Positions 1-7,389 of a stretch of DNA of 8,609 bases are shown one piece after another; position 1 is the first letter of the stretch; the number at the start of each line of letters is the position of its first letter. The translations under genes and the position numbers were made by a program. This DNA is from DASVXQ01 sp046727955 (GTDB lineage: Bacteria > Actinomycetota > CALGFH01), in assembly GCA_046727955.1 (NCBI GenBank), contig JBKPDO010000346.1, positions 1 to 8,609 on the forward strand, read 5' to 3'. Below the pieces are notes generated by a model. That model did no database searches and was not told the DNA's origin. It saw nothing but the letters and a program-made list of their open reading frames with translations.

Positions 1-206
1 GGGTCCGGCAGGAAGCAGCCCAGGTAGCGCACGGTGGTCATCTGCAGGCTGAACCCGAGGCGATTGTGGTCGCCGCGGCGCTTGTCGACGCGCTCCCAGT
101 CGGCGTCGTCCAGCCAGAAGTACCGGTCCAGCTCCGTCCGCGACGGCGGGCCGGTGAACCGCCCGAAGGCTGCTGCTTGCTCGTCGGTCAGGAACTCGAC
201 CGGCAC
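1..206 (-). CDS. tnpA: Tn3-family transposase TnpA, N-terminal part (runs off the left edge)
   Basis: TnpA of Tn3-type elements is a DDE transposase of roughly 1,000 residues that binds the 38-bp terminal repeats and makes cointegrates by replicative transposition. Only the first 68 codons are present. Read from 206 on the minus strand, the protein starts VPVEFLTDEQ and continues through FGRFTGPPSR, a FWLDD segment, RRGDHNRLGF and TVRYLG. This is the typical start of the DUF4158 DNA-binding domain of these transposases. The frame is open to the edge. The start is a GTG at 206 with GGGAGG four bases upstream (212-217); an adjacent GTG at 209 is the alternative but is too close to that ribosome binding site. 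The catalytic DDE domain is outside the window, so activity cannot be judged. Confidence 0.88.
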   Translation of the reverse strand, partial: MPVEFLTDEQAAAFGRFTGPPSRTELDRYFWLDDADWERVDKRRGDHNRLGFSLQMTTVRYLGCFLPD

Positions 207-298
207 CACGCCTCCCGGAGGATCTCAGCCCCCGGATGCAGGCGGGAGCGATCAGATCAGCTCAACCGACCAGCCCCCCGCAGGTCACGCAGCCCGGA

Positions 299-336
299 TC
301 CTACCGTCAATCCCCGTTCCTCCAGGACGCGTCCCC
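299..336 (-). repeat. Tn3-type terminal inverted repeat, 38 bp
   Basis: Read on the minus strand from 336 inward, it begins GGGGACGCGTCC, then has GGGGATTGACGGTAGG near its inner end. As I recall them (not checked), Tn3-family repeats of the Tn1546/Tn4430 type are 38 bp, begin GGGG, carry GCGTC in the outer part and GGATT-AC in the inner part, and end in TAAG; the match in length and spacing is good. Its position, 90 bp upstream of tnpA, fits. The partner repeat is outside the window. Confidence 0.7.
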
Positions 337-3300
337 TTGAGGGCTTAGCGGAGGATCCGTCGTGGATGTTCCCCGGACCCGGTGACCGAGATTGACCTTG
401 CCGGGCGAGAGCGGGTGCAGCGTTCGCTGCCATAGGCTGTCGACCGGGCTGTCGGCGCTGGCCTCGGCGAGGGTGAGCACGGGTTGGACCAGCTCGTCTC
501 GGGTCGAGTCGGGCAGGCGCTCCGCGAGCACGGTCAGGCCGTCGAGCGCGTCCGACCGGGCCGGATCGACGTCGCCAGTCCCCTCTGCCGCAAGGCGCAG
601 CAGGTGGCGCGCGACGCGTTCGATGGTTGGCGCGGGCAGCAGGAGCGCGAAGCACGCCGCCTCGAGCCGGGGCTGGCCGCCCAGATCGGCTCGGAAGTCG
701 CTCCCCGACCAAGGCCGGGGTTCCTCGTCGAGGAGCCGAGCGACGCGCTGTTCCGCCTCGGCCAGCACGGCCGGATGGGGGTCTTCCGCCATGGCAAGCG
801 CGACGATGGCGTCGCGTGCACCTCGGTCTGCCAGCTCGCGCAGCCCGGGGAGCAGCGGCTGGACCAGGCTGTCGGCAAAGGGCAGGCGTGCCGTGCGGTA
901 GCCGAGGTCGCCGCCGAGTTCGATGCATCGGAGCAGCACTCGGCCGATCCGGTCCCGCCGCTCCGGGTGTGCCTGGTAGAGGCCGAACAGGCCACGGCGC
1001 AGATCACGGTCCGCCCGGCCCACCTGCCCAGGGGCTCGGTCCACAAGCCGCTCGAAGACCGCGAGCGCCTCGTCGACCAGGCCGACGGGGACGCGCTCGC
1101 TCAGGGCGGCCAGCGCGCCGAGCGCCTCCAGGTGGACCTGCGGGCCGAACGGGCTCTGTGGCAGGCCTGGGGTGGCGGCCAGCACCGCGCGGAGTGTCGG
1201 TTCGAGCTGCGCGTCTGGCACGACGTCTGCTTGGGCGGCGACCACGGCGAGCGCAGCCGCCCGCTCCCAAGGGACCGGGCTCGCCAACGCCCAGGCGACG
1301 TCGAACCACACGCCGGGCTCGGCAGCCTCGGCAGCTTGCTCCTTGGCCTTCTTGGCCTCGCCGGCGGCGATATACTGGCCGACGGCCGCCCCGGTCTGGG
1401 TGACGGCGGTGTCCGGGGTCGCGGTCGCCACGTAGAGGTCGCCGAGCAGCTCCCTGGCGTCGAGCTCGGCGGCCAGGTGCCCACAGACGCGTGCGTCCCG
1501 CAGGTAGTGGAACAGGTCCTGGTGCGCGGAGGGCATGCTGCCCTTGTGCCAGGCCTGGAGCGCGGCCGCTTTGGGGTCGTAGCGGCGGGGCAGGTAGCGG
1601 GCCTCGCCTTCGCGAGCGACCGTGCGGGCGCGCAGGAGCGGCTCAGCGAAGTCGCTTCGTGGGAACGGGAAGCGCATGTGCAAGATCGCCACCGACCGGA
1701 GGGCTTCGGCGGCCTCCCCCACAGCTTGGCGGTGGTGGCGTGGTCGACCGCGCGCCAGTAGGCCTCCTCGGCCGGCTCGGGGTCAGCCTTGCCCGCCAGC
1801 CACCGCCCGTAGCGCGCCATGACCAGCGCGGCCTGCGCTGGTTCGAGGTCCCGTGCGGTGTTGGCGCGCCGCCAGAGGGTGGCGAAGTCCCCGTCGGCCT
1901 CGGCGATACACAGCCGCAGGCGAACGCCGAGCGCTTCGCCATCGGGATGCTCCAGCGTGGCCTCGGCCGTCTCGGCCATGGCGAGCAGGGTCGCTCGAAG
2001 CTCCACGAGCACGTCGGTGTGGTCGGTGACGGCGGCCACCTCGGCGAGGAACAGCGCGACCCGGGGCGCTGCGGCGTGGTCGGCCTCGGTGAGGGTGTCC
2101 AGGGCGCAGCGAAGGACGGTGAGCGCCCCGGAGGGGTCCTGATGCCAGGCGGACATGGTCTTGAGCGCCTCGATCTTCGCCTGCTCGGCCGTCGGCAGCC
2201 CGCCGGCGATCGGCTCCACGCGCGCCAGGAACGTCGATGGCCCGAGCCCCTGCTCGATGTCGCGGGTTGCCATCTCCAGGCAGAGCTTGGCGGCGTCCTG
2301 CGTGCTTCCAGCGGCCAGCAGGGCATCGGCCTGCCGCCCGGCGAGCAGGTCAGCGTGCGCATCGAAGCGGTCCTCGCGGAGCCTCACCGCGATCGTGGCG
2401 AAGATCCTCGCGGCCTCGGCGGGGTCGCTTGGCAGCAGGCGCTCCGCGCGCTGAGCCTCCCCGTCCACCCCGAGGTTGCGGAGCGGCCCGCGCACCAGGT
2501 CGTCACCGGTGAGCCCGGGGCCATGCTGCGGGCCACCGGCGCGAAGGCCGGCGCTGAGCTGCCACTGCCCGCTGCTTTGGAGCTTGTCGACCAGGCCCAT
2601 CCGGGTCACACCGCCGGCGAGCGGCACGAGATCGGCGACGAGGTTGAGCACGGCCGCGAACAGCTCGGGGGCGCGGTCGTCGTCGTTGGCCGGGAGCGCG
2701 CGGCGGAGCTGGTTGATCGCGGTCGTGCGATGGACGCCGGTGGACTCCTCCAGCGACCAGGCCAGGACCCGCAGCCCACGCAGCAGCATCCACAGCTCCG
2801 GGTCCCGTTCGATCGCAGCCGCCTGGTCAGCCGCCGCCTTGGCCTGCACGAGCTGGCGCAGCCGATCACGCACCGGTTTGCCGGTATGCCCCTCGGCCGC
2901 GACCGCCTGGTAGAACGCACTGGCGTCGTCATGAGCCCAGGCGAGCCGGGTCAGCTCGTGCAGCGACGCCTGGCCCGGGGTGCCCAGGTCCAAGAGCAGC
3001 CCGAGCCGCCTGGTGCCGTTGAGGATGGCGGCCGGGTTCTCTCGCATGGTGCTCAAGAAGATCCTCACGAGCTCGACGAACTTGGTGTCCGAGGCGGTCA
3101 GCCTCGGGCGGTGGCGCACTTGGATCTCCAGCGTGCGGCGCACGCCTTTGCTGGCTCCCTCGACGACGATGTCGTCGAGCAGATGTCGGGCGTAGCGCTG
3201 CTGGAACCGCACCTTGGTGATGGGCAGGTCAAGCCCTGGGAGCTCCTCTCGGGCGAGGAGCGCAGCCAGCGTGCATGCGGCGGCGAGCTTCTCGAAGGTC

Positions 3301-3341
3301 TCACCGCCGCCACCGGTCGAGAAGGGGGAGGCGAGCGCCAT
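307..3341 (-). pseudogene. Large PD-(D/E)XK-like nuclease / helical-repeat protein, frameshifted and 3'-truncated
   Basis: Two overlapping minus-strand frames join into one protein of about 1,010 residues. The first frame runs 3341 to 1716 (542 codons), the second from 1716 to 307. Start ATG at 3341 has GAGGAG six bases upstream (3348-3353). Residues 8-100 look like the N-terminal nuclease domain seen on DUF4297/Mrr-like and STAND-type defence proteins: a glycine run (10-13), FEKL (E15), LLDDIVVEG (D56, D57), LEIQVRHR (E72, Q74, R76) and SDTKFVEL. R76 stands where catalytic lysine is usual. I see no Walker A or B motif, so no NTPase. From about residue 300 the protein is Ala/Leu-rich amphipathic helices of TPR type, then HEAT-like repeats. 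The frame shift is at a C5 run (1716-1720): one more base would restore TAKLWGEAAEAL. The last nine codons and the stop come from the Tn3 repeat, so the native end is lost. The function is not known to me; a defence nuclease sensor or scaffold is an inference. Confidence 0.7.
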
Positions 3342-3347
3342 GGACTG

Positions 3348-3353
3348 CTCCTC
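3348..3353 (-). promoter_or_regulatory. Ribosome binding site of the nuclease/helical-repeat gene
   Basis: GAGGAG on the minus strand, six bases before the ATG at 3341. It fixes the start of the large gene and argues against reading the upstream minus-strand frame (3352-3621) as part of it. Confidence 0.6.
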
Positions 3354-3599
3354 AAGACAGCAGGACAGGGGGGACGGGAAGGGGCCTGCTCCCGTGGTCC
3401 GCTGTCGCAGCCGGGATGACCGTCTCGTCTGGGCGCATGGTAGCCTCGCTCCGGCTCACCAGCACACGCGTCGACCAGTTCGGAGAGTTGGCGCCCTGGT
3501 CGGCCTTGCGACACAGTCCGACCCCGACGGCGAGACCACACGGCCGCAAGCGAATCAGCTCGGTCCGGGTTGATCCTCCGCGTGGTCGGCGCACCCGGG
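3354..3599. other. Intergenic stretch between the two host genes
   Basis: No convincing gene in about 245 bp. An open minus-strand frame (3621-3352) starts inside the end of the PIN-like gene in another frame and has no recognisable domain. A weak minus-strand candidate -10 hexamer (TACCAT, 3442-3437) lies about 95 bases before the large gene, without a matching -35, so a separate promoter for that gene is possible but unproven. I see no strong terminator hairpin. Confidence 0.35.
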
Positions 3600-3724
3600 T
3601 CAGGAGGGTGGCAGGGTCCATGCCGGCTCGCCGAGCTGCCAGCGGCCCTGGTCCACCTGGACGAAGGCCGGATGGCCGGTGAGGACCTCGTGGACCTCGG
3701 CGATCGACGGCGCCGGCTGCGCTA
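3600..3724 (-). pseudogene. 3' part of IS-interrupted PIN-like/membrane/winged-helix gene
   Basis: Continuation of the gene whose 5' part is 7760-8356. Joined across the IS630 insertion site, the codons read ...GAT CTA GCG CAG..., giving HEQLYHDLAQPAPSIAEVHE without stop or frame change. The fragment encodes 40 residues (AQPAPSIAEV...GHPAFVQVDQGRWQLG...LPPS) and ends at TGA 3602-3600. The pattern of a helix, then EVLTGHPAFVQVD, then GRWQLG resembles the wing of a winged-helix domain. The fragment has lost its start and promoter. The nearest plus-strand ORFs here are transposase-related or shadows. Confidence 0.8.
3723..3724. repeat. TA target duplication, left of IS630
   Basis: TA precedes the left inverted repeat; its partner is at 5024-5025. 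Duplication of TA is characteristic of the IS630/Tc1/mariner superfamily. Collapsing the two copies restores the interrupted gene in frame. Confidence 0.85.
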
Positions 3725-3740
3725 AATGCTTCCTGACAGT
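3725..3740 (+). repeat. IS630 left inverted repeat
   Basis: AATGCTTCCTGACAGT. Against the reverse complement of 5008-5023 it matches at 13 of 16 positions, the outer nine perfectly. Confidence 0.8.
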
Positions 3741-3798
3741 GGTTGCGCGATGAAGATAATGGGCATGGTCAAGACTCCTGCTTGCAAGGGGGACGATC

Positions 3799-5007
3799 AT
3801 GCCGCCGCCGCTGCGCGTGCCCCTGGACCCGGCCGAGCAGACGGAGCTGGAACACCGCTACCTGGCCACCCGCGACGCCGAGACCCGCACCCGCTACCAG
3901 ATCGTCCTGCTCAACGCGCAGGGCCATACCCCACCCCAGATCGCCATGCTGGTCCGGCGCAGCCCCGGCACCGTCCGCCGGGTCCTCAAGCGCTACCTTG
4001 CCGGCGGCGCCGACGCGGTGCCGCACCGGCCCCATCTGGGTCAGCCGCCGCACTACCCGCCCGCCTGGCAGGCCGAGCTGGTCCGGGTCGCCGAGCTGGA
4101 CCCCCACCAGGTCGGGGTGGACAGTGCGCTGTGGACCTGCCGGCTGCTGAGCGACTACCTGCATCGGGTCACCGGGCACCGTGCCGGGATCGAGACGGTC
4201 CGCCTGGCGTTGCACCGCGCCGGGTATGTGTGCAAGCGGCCCCGCTGGGTGCTTCACCGCAAGGCCCAGGCCCAGCCGGGGTGGGCAAAACGGCTGAGGG
4301 TGGAGGCACTGCTGGCAGCCGCCGCATCACCGGTGCCTCCACCCGCATGCGACCTGATCCCGGATGCGACCCTGGCCGCCGACCTGTTCCCCGCCGACCT
4401 GCCCCGGCTGCTGGCGCTGCTGGAGCGCGCGGACCTGTACCTGCAAGACGAGGTCGAGGTTGCCCTGCACCCGACCCTGACCCGGGTGTGGTCCCGGGCC
4501 GGACGGTCGGGGCAGCGGCTGGTCCAAGCACCCGGCAACAACGCCAAGCAGTGCGGCTTCGGGCTGGTCGACTGGCGCGACGGTTGGCTGGACTTCGAGC
4601 TGGCCGACGGCCGCCGCGCCGCGCCACTGGTCGTCCAACTGCGCCGCACGGTGGCCCGTTCCCGGCAGCGCGGCCGCATCGCCATGGTGATCCTGGACAA
4701 CCTCGGCATCCACACGCCCAAGGGCTCGCGGCTGCTGCGCGCACTGCTGGCCGAGCTGGGCGAGGACCTGGTGCTGGTCTACACCCCCACCGACGACCCC
4801 GACGCCAACCGCATCGAGTGGTTGTGGCGCGCCTTCCGCCGCACGGTCACCCACACCCACCAGCGTCAGCGCCTTGAAGACCTGGTCGCCGACGCCGACC
4901 GGTGGGCGCGCACGATCACCCCAGCCCAAGTGCTGTCGCAGATCGGCAGCCCGTTCGCACCCGACCAGCAGCCGGGCCTGAGGGAGGAACTCAACCATGC
5001 GGCATGA
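3799..5007 (+). CDS. IS630-family transposase (DDE), intact
   Basis: 402 residues. Residues 33-74 form a helix-turn-helix (QGHTPPQIAMLVRRSPGTVRR) that binds the element ends, followed by a second DNA-binding region. The RNase H-fold catalytic core carries D207 (YLQDEVE), D290 (VILDNLGIHT, the usual D-N-x-x-x-H) and E330 (DPDANRIEWLWR). That is the classic IS630 triad, with 39 residues between D290 and E330 (next-residue spacing 40). Start ATG 3799 has AGGGGGA five bases upstream (3787-3793); an upstream ATG at 3726 in another frame is a shadow. The stop is 16 bp from the right inverted repeat. No disruption is seen, so it should encode a full-length enzyme that cuts and pastes at TA. Confidence 0.93.
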   Translation: MPPPLRVPLDPAEQTELEHRYLATRDAETRTRYQIVLLNAQGHTPPQIAMLVRRSPGTVRRVLKRYLAGGADAVPHRPHLGQPPHYPPAWQAELVRVAELDPHQVGVDSALWTCRLLSDYLHRVTGHRAGIETVRLALHRAGYVCKRPRWVLHRKAQAQPGWAKRLRVEALLAAAASPVPPPACDLIPDATLAADLFPADLPRLLALLERADLYLQDEVEVALHPTLTRVWSRAGRSGQRLVQAPGNNAKQCGFGLVDWRDGWLDFELADGRRAAPLVVQLRRTVARSRQRGRIAMVILDNLGIHTPKGSRLLRALLAELGEDLVLVYTPTDDPDANRIEWLWRAFRRTVTHTHQRQRLEDLVADADRWARTITPAQVLSQIGSPFAPDQQPGLREELNHAA

Positions 5008-5023
5008 ACTCCCGGGAAGCATT
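5008..5023 (-). repeat. IS630 right inverted repeat
   Basis: Read inward on the minus strand: AATGCTTCCCGGGAGT, 13 of 16 identical to the left end. It is followed by the TA duplication at 5024-5025, which also forms part of the TTAG target of the IS701 element. Confidence 0.8.
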
Positions 5024-5026
5024 TAG
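5023..5026. repeat. TTAG target duplication, left of IS701
   Basis: TTAG here and at 7759-7762 flank the IS701 inverted repeats. It fits the 4-bp YTAR duplication of the IS701 family. It consists of the last base of IS630, the TA duplication and one host G, so IS701 arrived after IS630. Confidence 0.85.
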
Positions 5027-5045
5027 TAGGGCTCTGTCAGGTCGG
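5027..5045 (+). repeat. IS701 left inverted repeat
   Basis: TAGGGCTCTGTCAGGTCGG, an exact reverse complement of 7740-7758. Confidence 0.95.
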
Positions 5046-5101
5046 TGGTTGATGGGTAGGGTGTGAGGGGCCGTCCTCCCGGTCCGAGCGAGGGAGAGGC
5101 C

Positions 5102-6103
5102 ATGGGGGGTATCACAGCGGCCGAGCTGGCCGCCATCGGTGACCGCCTGGAAGGGTTCGCCGAGGATCTGTTCGCGTCGCTGCCCCGTAGGGATCAGCGC
5201 GCCCGCGGGCAGTGCTACCTGCGTGGGCTGCTGCTGGAGGGGCGGCGCAAGTCGATCGAGCCGATGGCGGCACGCCTCGGCGGGGAGGTGCACTACCAGG
5301 CGCTGCACCACTTCGTGGCGGCCAGCCCGTGGGACTGGCGGCCGGTGCGGCGGCGGCTGGCCGAGGTGCTGTGCGGCGCGCTGGCGCCGACCGCGTGGGT
5401 GGTGGACGACACCGGCTTCCCCAAAGATGGCGAGCACTCGGTGGGGGTGCAGCGCCAGTACTGCGGCACGCTGGGCAAGCGGGCCAACTGCCAGCTGGGG
5501 GTGTCGGTCAACGCGGTCATCGAGCAGGCCTCCTGCCCGCTGGACTGGCGGCTGTTTGTGCCCGAAAGCTGGGATGAGGAGGCGATGGCCACCCGGCGGG
5601 CCGCCTGCCACCTGCCCGCTGCTGTTCATCATCGGCCCAAGTGGCAGCTGGTGTTGGACATGCTGGATGAGCTGGCGGGCTGGGGTCTTTCGCCGCCGGT
5701 GCTGCTGGCCGACTGCGGCTACGGGGACACAGGCGAGTTCCGCTGGGGGCTGGAGGGCCGAGGGGTCGCCTACGTGGTGGAGGTCCGCGCCGACACCAGC
5801 GCCTACCCCGAGCAGGTGCACCCGACCGTCCCACCGTCCAAGGGGCGTGGCCGCCGGCCCCGGCCGCGGTACCGCCACCAGCCGTCCTCGCTCAAGCAGC
5901 TGGCCATGGCGGCCGGACCGCAGGCCTGCACCGAGCTTGTCTGGCGGCGTGGCAGCAAGGGGCTGCAGCGCGGCCGCTTCCTGGCGCTGCGGGTCCGCCC
6001 GGCCGGGGTCACCCCCCGCCGGCTGGCACGAGCGGCTGGCGGGGAGCTGCCGGTGTGCTGGCTGCTGGTGGAATGGCCGGTCGGCAAGCCCGAGCCGACC
6101 AAG
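5102..6103 (+). pseudogene. IS701-family transposase, N-terminal part (interrupted)
   Basis: 334 codons of a DDE transposase of the IS4-like type. ATG 5102 has GGGAGAGG just upstream (5092-5099); an in-frame start at 5063 lies upstream of that site and is less likely. Recognisable IS701 features are WVVDDTGFPKDGEHSVGVQR (D102/D103), RQYCGTLGK, HRPKWQLVLDMLDELAGWGL and LLADCGYGD (D204). The reading frame breaks immediately after EPTK, where IS110 is inserted; after 6103 the codons belong to IS110. The missing end, starting at YWPANLPE, is found at 7390. The conserved TKYW motif of the family is restored if IS110 is removed with one AG, giving 411 codons. Confidence 0.93.
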
Positions 6104-6119
6104 ATGCTCCTATGCCTTG

Positions 6120-7157
6120 TCAAGTCGTGGCTGCGACCACTTCGCGGTAGATCTCTCGGGCGATGTAGCGCTTGAGGCAGCGGATGATCTCGTTCTTGGA
6201 CTTGCCTTCCTTGGTGCGACGCTCCACGTAGGTCTTGGTGCGCTGGTCACAGCTCATGCGGCTCATGGCGATCACCCACAGGGCATTGTTGGCCTGCCGG
6301 TCACCGCCGCGGTTGAGCCGATGGCGCACGATCTTGCCGGAGGAGGCTTCCACGGGTGCGGAGCCGCACAGCATCGCAAAGGCGGCCTCTGAGCGCAGCC
6401 GGCCGGGGTTGTCGCCCGTGGCCACCAGCAGCGCACTGGCCACCTGGGGTCCGACGCCACGCCGGGCCACGAGCTTGGGGGCAGCCTTGGCCGTGAGCTG
6501 GATGAGCTTGCGGTCGAGCCGGTCGAGCTCGGCGCTGAGCGCCTGGTGGCGGCGGGCGAGCTCGCGCAGGGCGAGCTTGGCGGCCGCGACCGGGCTGGTG
6601 AGCGCGCCCGGCCGGAAGGCGGCGGCCACCTCGACCAGCCGGTCGGGGGCGAGCGTGCGCAGTTGGCGGCGCAGCTCGTCAGGAGCCGTGACGACCAGGC
6701 TGTCGAGCTGGTTGGCGGCCTGGGTGCGCGCCTTGCTCGCCGAGCGGCGCGCCACGCGCAGCACCCGGATCATCTCGACCGTGCTGTTGGCCGCCTTGGG
6801 CGCACCACTGGCCTCGCCCGACAGCGCGGCCCGAGCCGCGCCCTCGGCGTCGACCGGATCCGACTTGCCCTGACGCCGGCGTCGCTGGCGGTTAGGGCGA
6901 TTGACCTCGACGACCTGGTAGTCCCGCTCGCGCAGATAGCGGGTGAGCCCGGCCGCAAAGCTGCCCGTGCCCTCGACGCCGAAGCGTTCGACCTGGCCGA
7001 AGCCTTGCGCCCAGCGCACGAGCTGGCCGTAGCCCCGCTCGGTCGTCGGGATCTGGGTTGTGGCCAGGATCTGGCCGATGCTGTCGACGATCGCGGCGAC
7101 GTGGACGTCCTTGTGGCTGTCGACGCCGACGGTGACACGGGGCTGCGCATCTGGCAT
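6120..7157 (-). CDS. IS110-family transposase (DEDD/serine recombinase), intact
   Basis: 345 residues. The N-terminal RuvC-like DEDD domain shows D13 (VGVDSHKD), E62 (GVEGTGSF), and D100 and D103 (KSDPVDAE), with the NRPNRQRRRRQGK stretch between. The C-terminal Tnp20 domain has GVGPQVASALL (helix-hairpin-helix-like, about 234-244), then AMLCGSAPVEASSGKIVRH, where S273 is the likely nucleophilic serine, and NRGGDRQANNALW. IS110 enzymes are bridge-RNA-guided recombinases that join element ends to a target through a 2-bp core. The ATG at 7157 lacks a strong ribosome binding site (AAAGGA lies about 16 bases away), so expression may be low. No lesion is seen. The gene opposes the IS701 gene it sits in. 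Confidence 0.94.
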   Translation of the reverse strand: MPDAQPRVTVGVDSHKDVHVAAIVDSIGQILATTQIPTTERGYGQLVRWAQGFGQVERFGVEGTGSFAAGLTRYLRERDYQVVEVNRPNRQRRRRQGKSDPVDAEGAARAALSGEASGAPKAANSTVEMIRVLRVARRSASKARTQAANQLDSLVVTAPDELRRQLRTLAPDRLVEVAAAFRPGALTSPVAAAKLALRELARRHQALSAELDRLDRKLIQLTAKAAPKLVARRGVGPQVASALLVATGDNPGRLRSEAAFAMLCGSAPVEASSGKIVRHRLNRGGDRQANNALWVIAMSRMSCDQRTKTYVERRTKEGKSKNEIIRCLKRYIAREIYREVVAATT

Positions 7158-7199
7158 GGTGACCGCTGTCCATCCTTTCCGGTCTGGCGGGTGGGTTGG

Positions 7200-7387
7200 G
7201 CACGCACCAGTGGGACGGTGGACAGTACTGCGACGGGGCCTTGTGCCAGGCTCCTATCAGGTCACGACGCCCAACCGGTGGTGCCGGGAGGCGCCCTGAA
7301 GGCATGGTCGACGGATCTTGATCAAGGCAGCAGGCCGGTAATGGCTTGAGTCAGACCAGCCTCAGGGCGCCTCCCTCATATCCTCGC
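7200..7387 (-). ncRNA. Candidate IS110 bridge RNA (limits approximate)
   Basis: This non-coding leader lies where IS621-like elements encode their bridge RNA. A perfect 14-bp stem (7362-7375 with 7286-7299) encloses a 62-nt loop. On the minus strand that loop has CCGGCC (7338-7333) and CGACCA (7310-7305), matching in sense the left half, and in reverse complement the right half, of the restored target CCGGCCAGTA-CT-TGGTCG. Downstream, ATAGGAGC (7257-7250) matches the element's right end (6113-6106), and TCGCAG (7233-7228) is the reverse complement of the left end CTGCGA. A small hairpin separates these (GCCT/AGGC). The order, target loop then donor loop, agrees with known bridge RNAs. Promoter and exact ends are not visible. 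Confidence 0.6.
7286..7375 (-). repeat. 14-bp perfect stem in the IS110 leader
   Basis: GGGAGGCGCCCTGA at 7286-7299 is the exact reverse complement of 7362-7375, with 62 nt between. It probably closes the target-binding loop of the bridge RNA. Confidence 0.75.
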
Positions 7388-7389
7388 AG

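Larger units (their letters stand above)
1..336 (-). mobile_element. Tn3-family transposon, right-hand end (partial)
   Basis: The outer boundary is set by a Tn3-type terminal repeat at 299-336, starting with GGGG when read inward on the minus strand. Inside it the transposase gene begins about 90 bp from the repeat and reads away from it, off the left edge of the window. Tn3 elements duplicate 5 bp of target; the 5 bp just outside (337-341, TTGAG) are the candidate, but the other copy lies outside the window. The rest of the transposon (resolvase, res site, cargo) cannot be seen. The insertion cut the end off the large minus-strand gene next to it. Confidence 0.8.
3725..5023 (+). mobile_element. 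IS630-family insertion sequence, complete
   Basis: 1,299 bp bounded by inverted repeats (AATGCTTCC at 3725-3733, GGAAGCATT at 5015-5023) and a TA duplication. It contains one intact transposase gene. It lies inside the PIN-like gene: removing it with one TA, and removing the neighbouring IS701 with one TTAG, restores that gene's frame exactly. The element looks intact and may be active. Confidence 0.9.
6104..7389 (-). mobile_element. IS110-family insertion sequence, complete, inside IS701
   Basis: 1,286 bp. Boundaries come from rejoining the IS701 transposase: ...CCAAG before 6104 and TACTGG from 7390 give TKYW. AG is present at both junctions (6102-6103 and 7388-7389), which read on the element's own strand is a CT core, as in IS621. 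There are no terminal inverted repeats, as expected for IS110. The transposase gene has a long leader (about 230 nt, 7158-7389) and almost nothing behind it (16 nt), the layout of the IS110 group, whose bridge RNA is encoded upstream. It is intact and the youngest of the nested elements. Confidence 0.88.

Noticed and set aside
484..3419. Long plus-strand open frames (484-1761, 1491-3419)
   Set aside because: They lie opposite the large minus-strand gene, as is usual in GC-rich DNA. They show no domain, and the minus-strand frames have better start signals and helical-repeat composition.
3437..3442. TACCAT as a -10 promoter hexamer for the large gene
   Set aside because: No acceptable -35 at 16-19 bp, so it is only noted in the intergenic entry.
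3352..3621. 89-codon minus-strand frame between the two host genes
   Set aside because: It starts inside the end of the PIN-like gene in another frame, has no recognisable motif, and stops at the ribosome binding site of the next gene.
5063..5101. Upstream in-frame start for the IS701 transposase
   Set aside because: The segment precedes the ribosome binding site GGGAGAGG (5092-5099), and the family protein starts about at MGGITAAELA.
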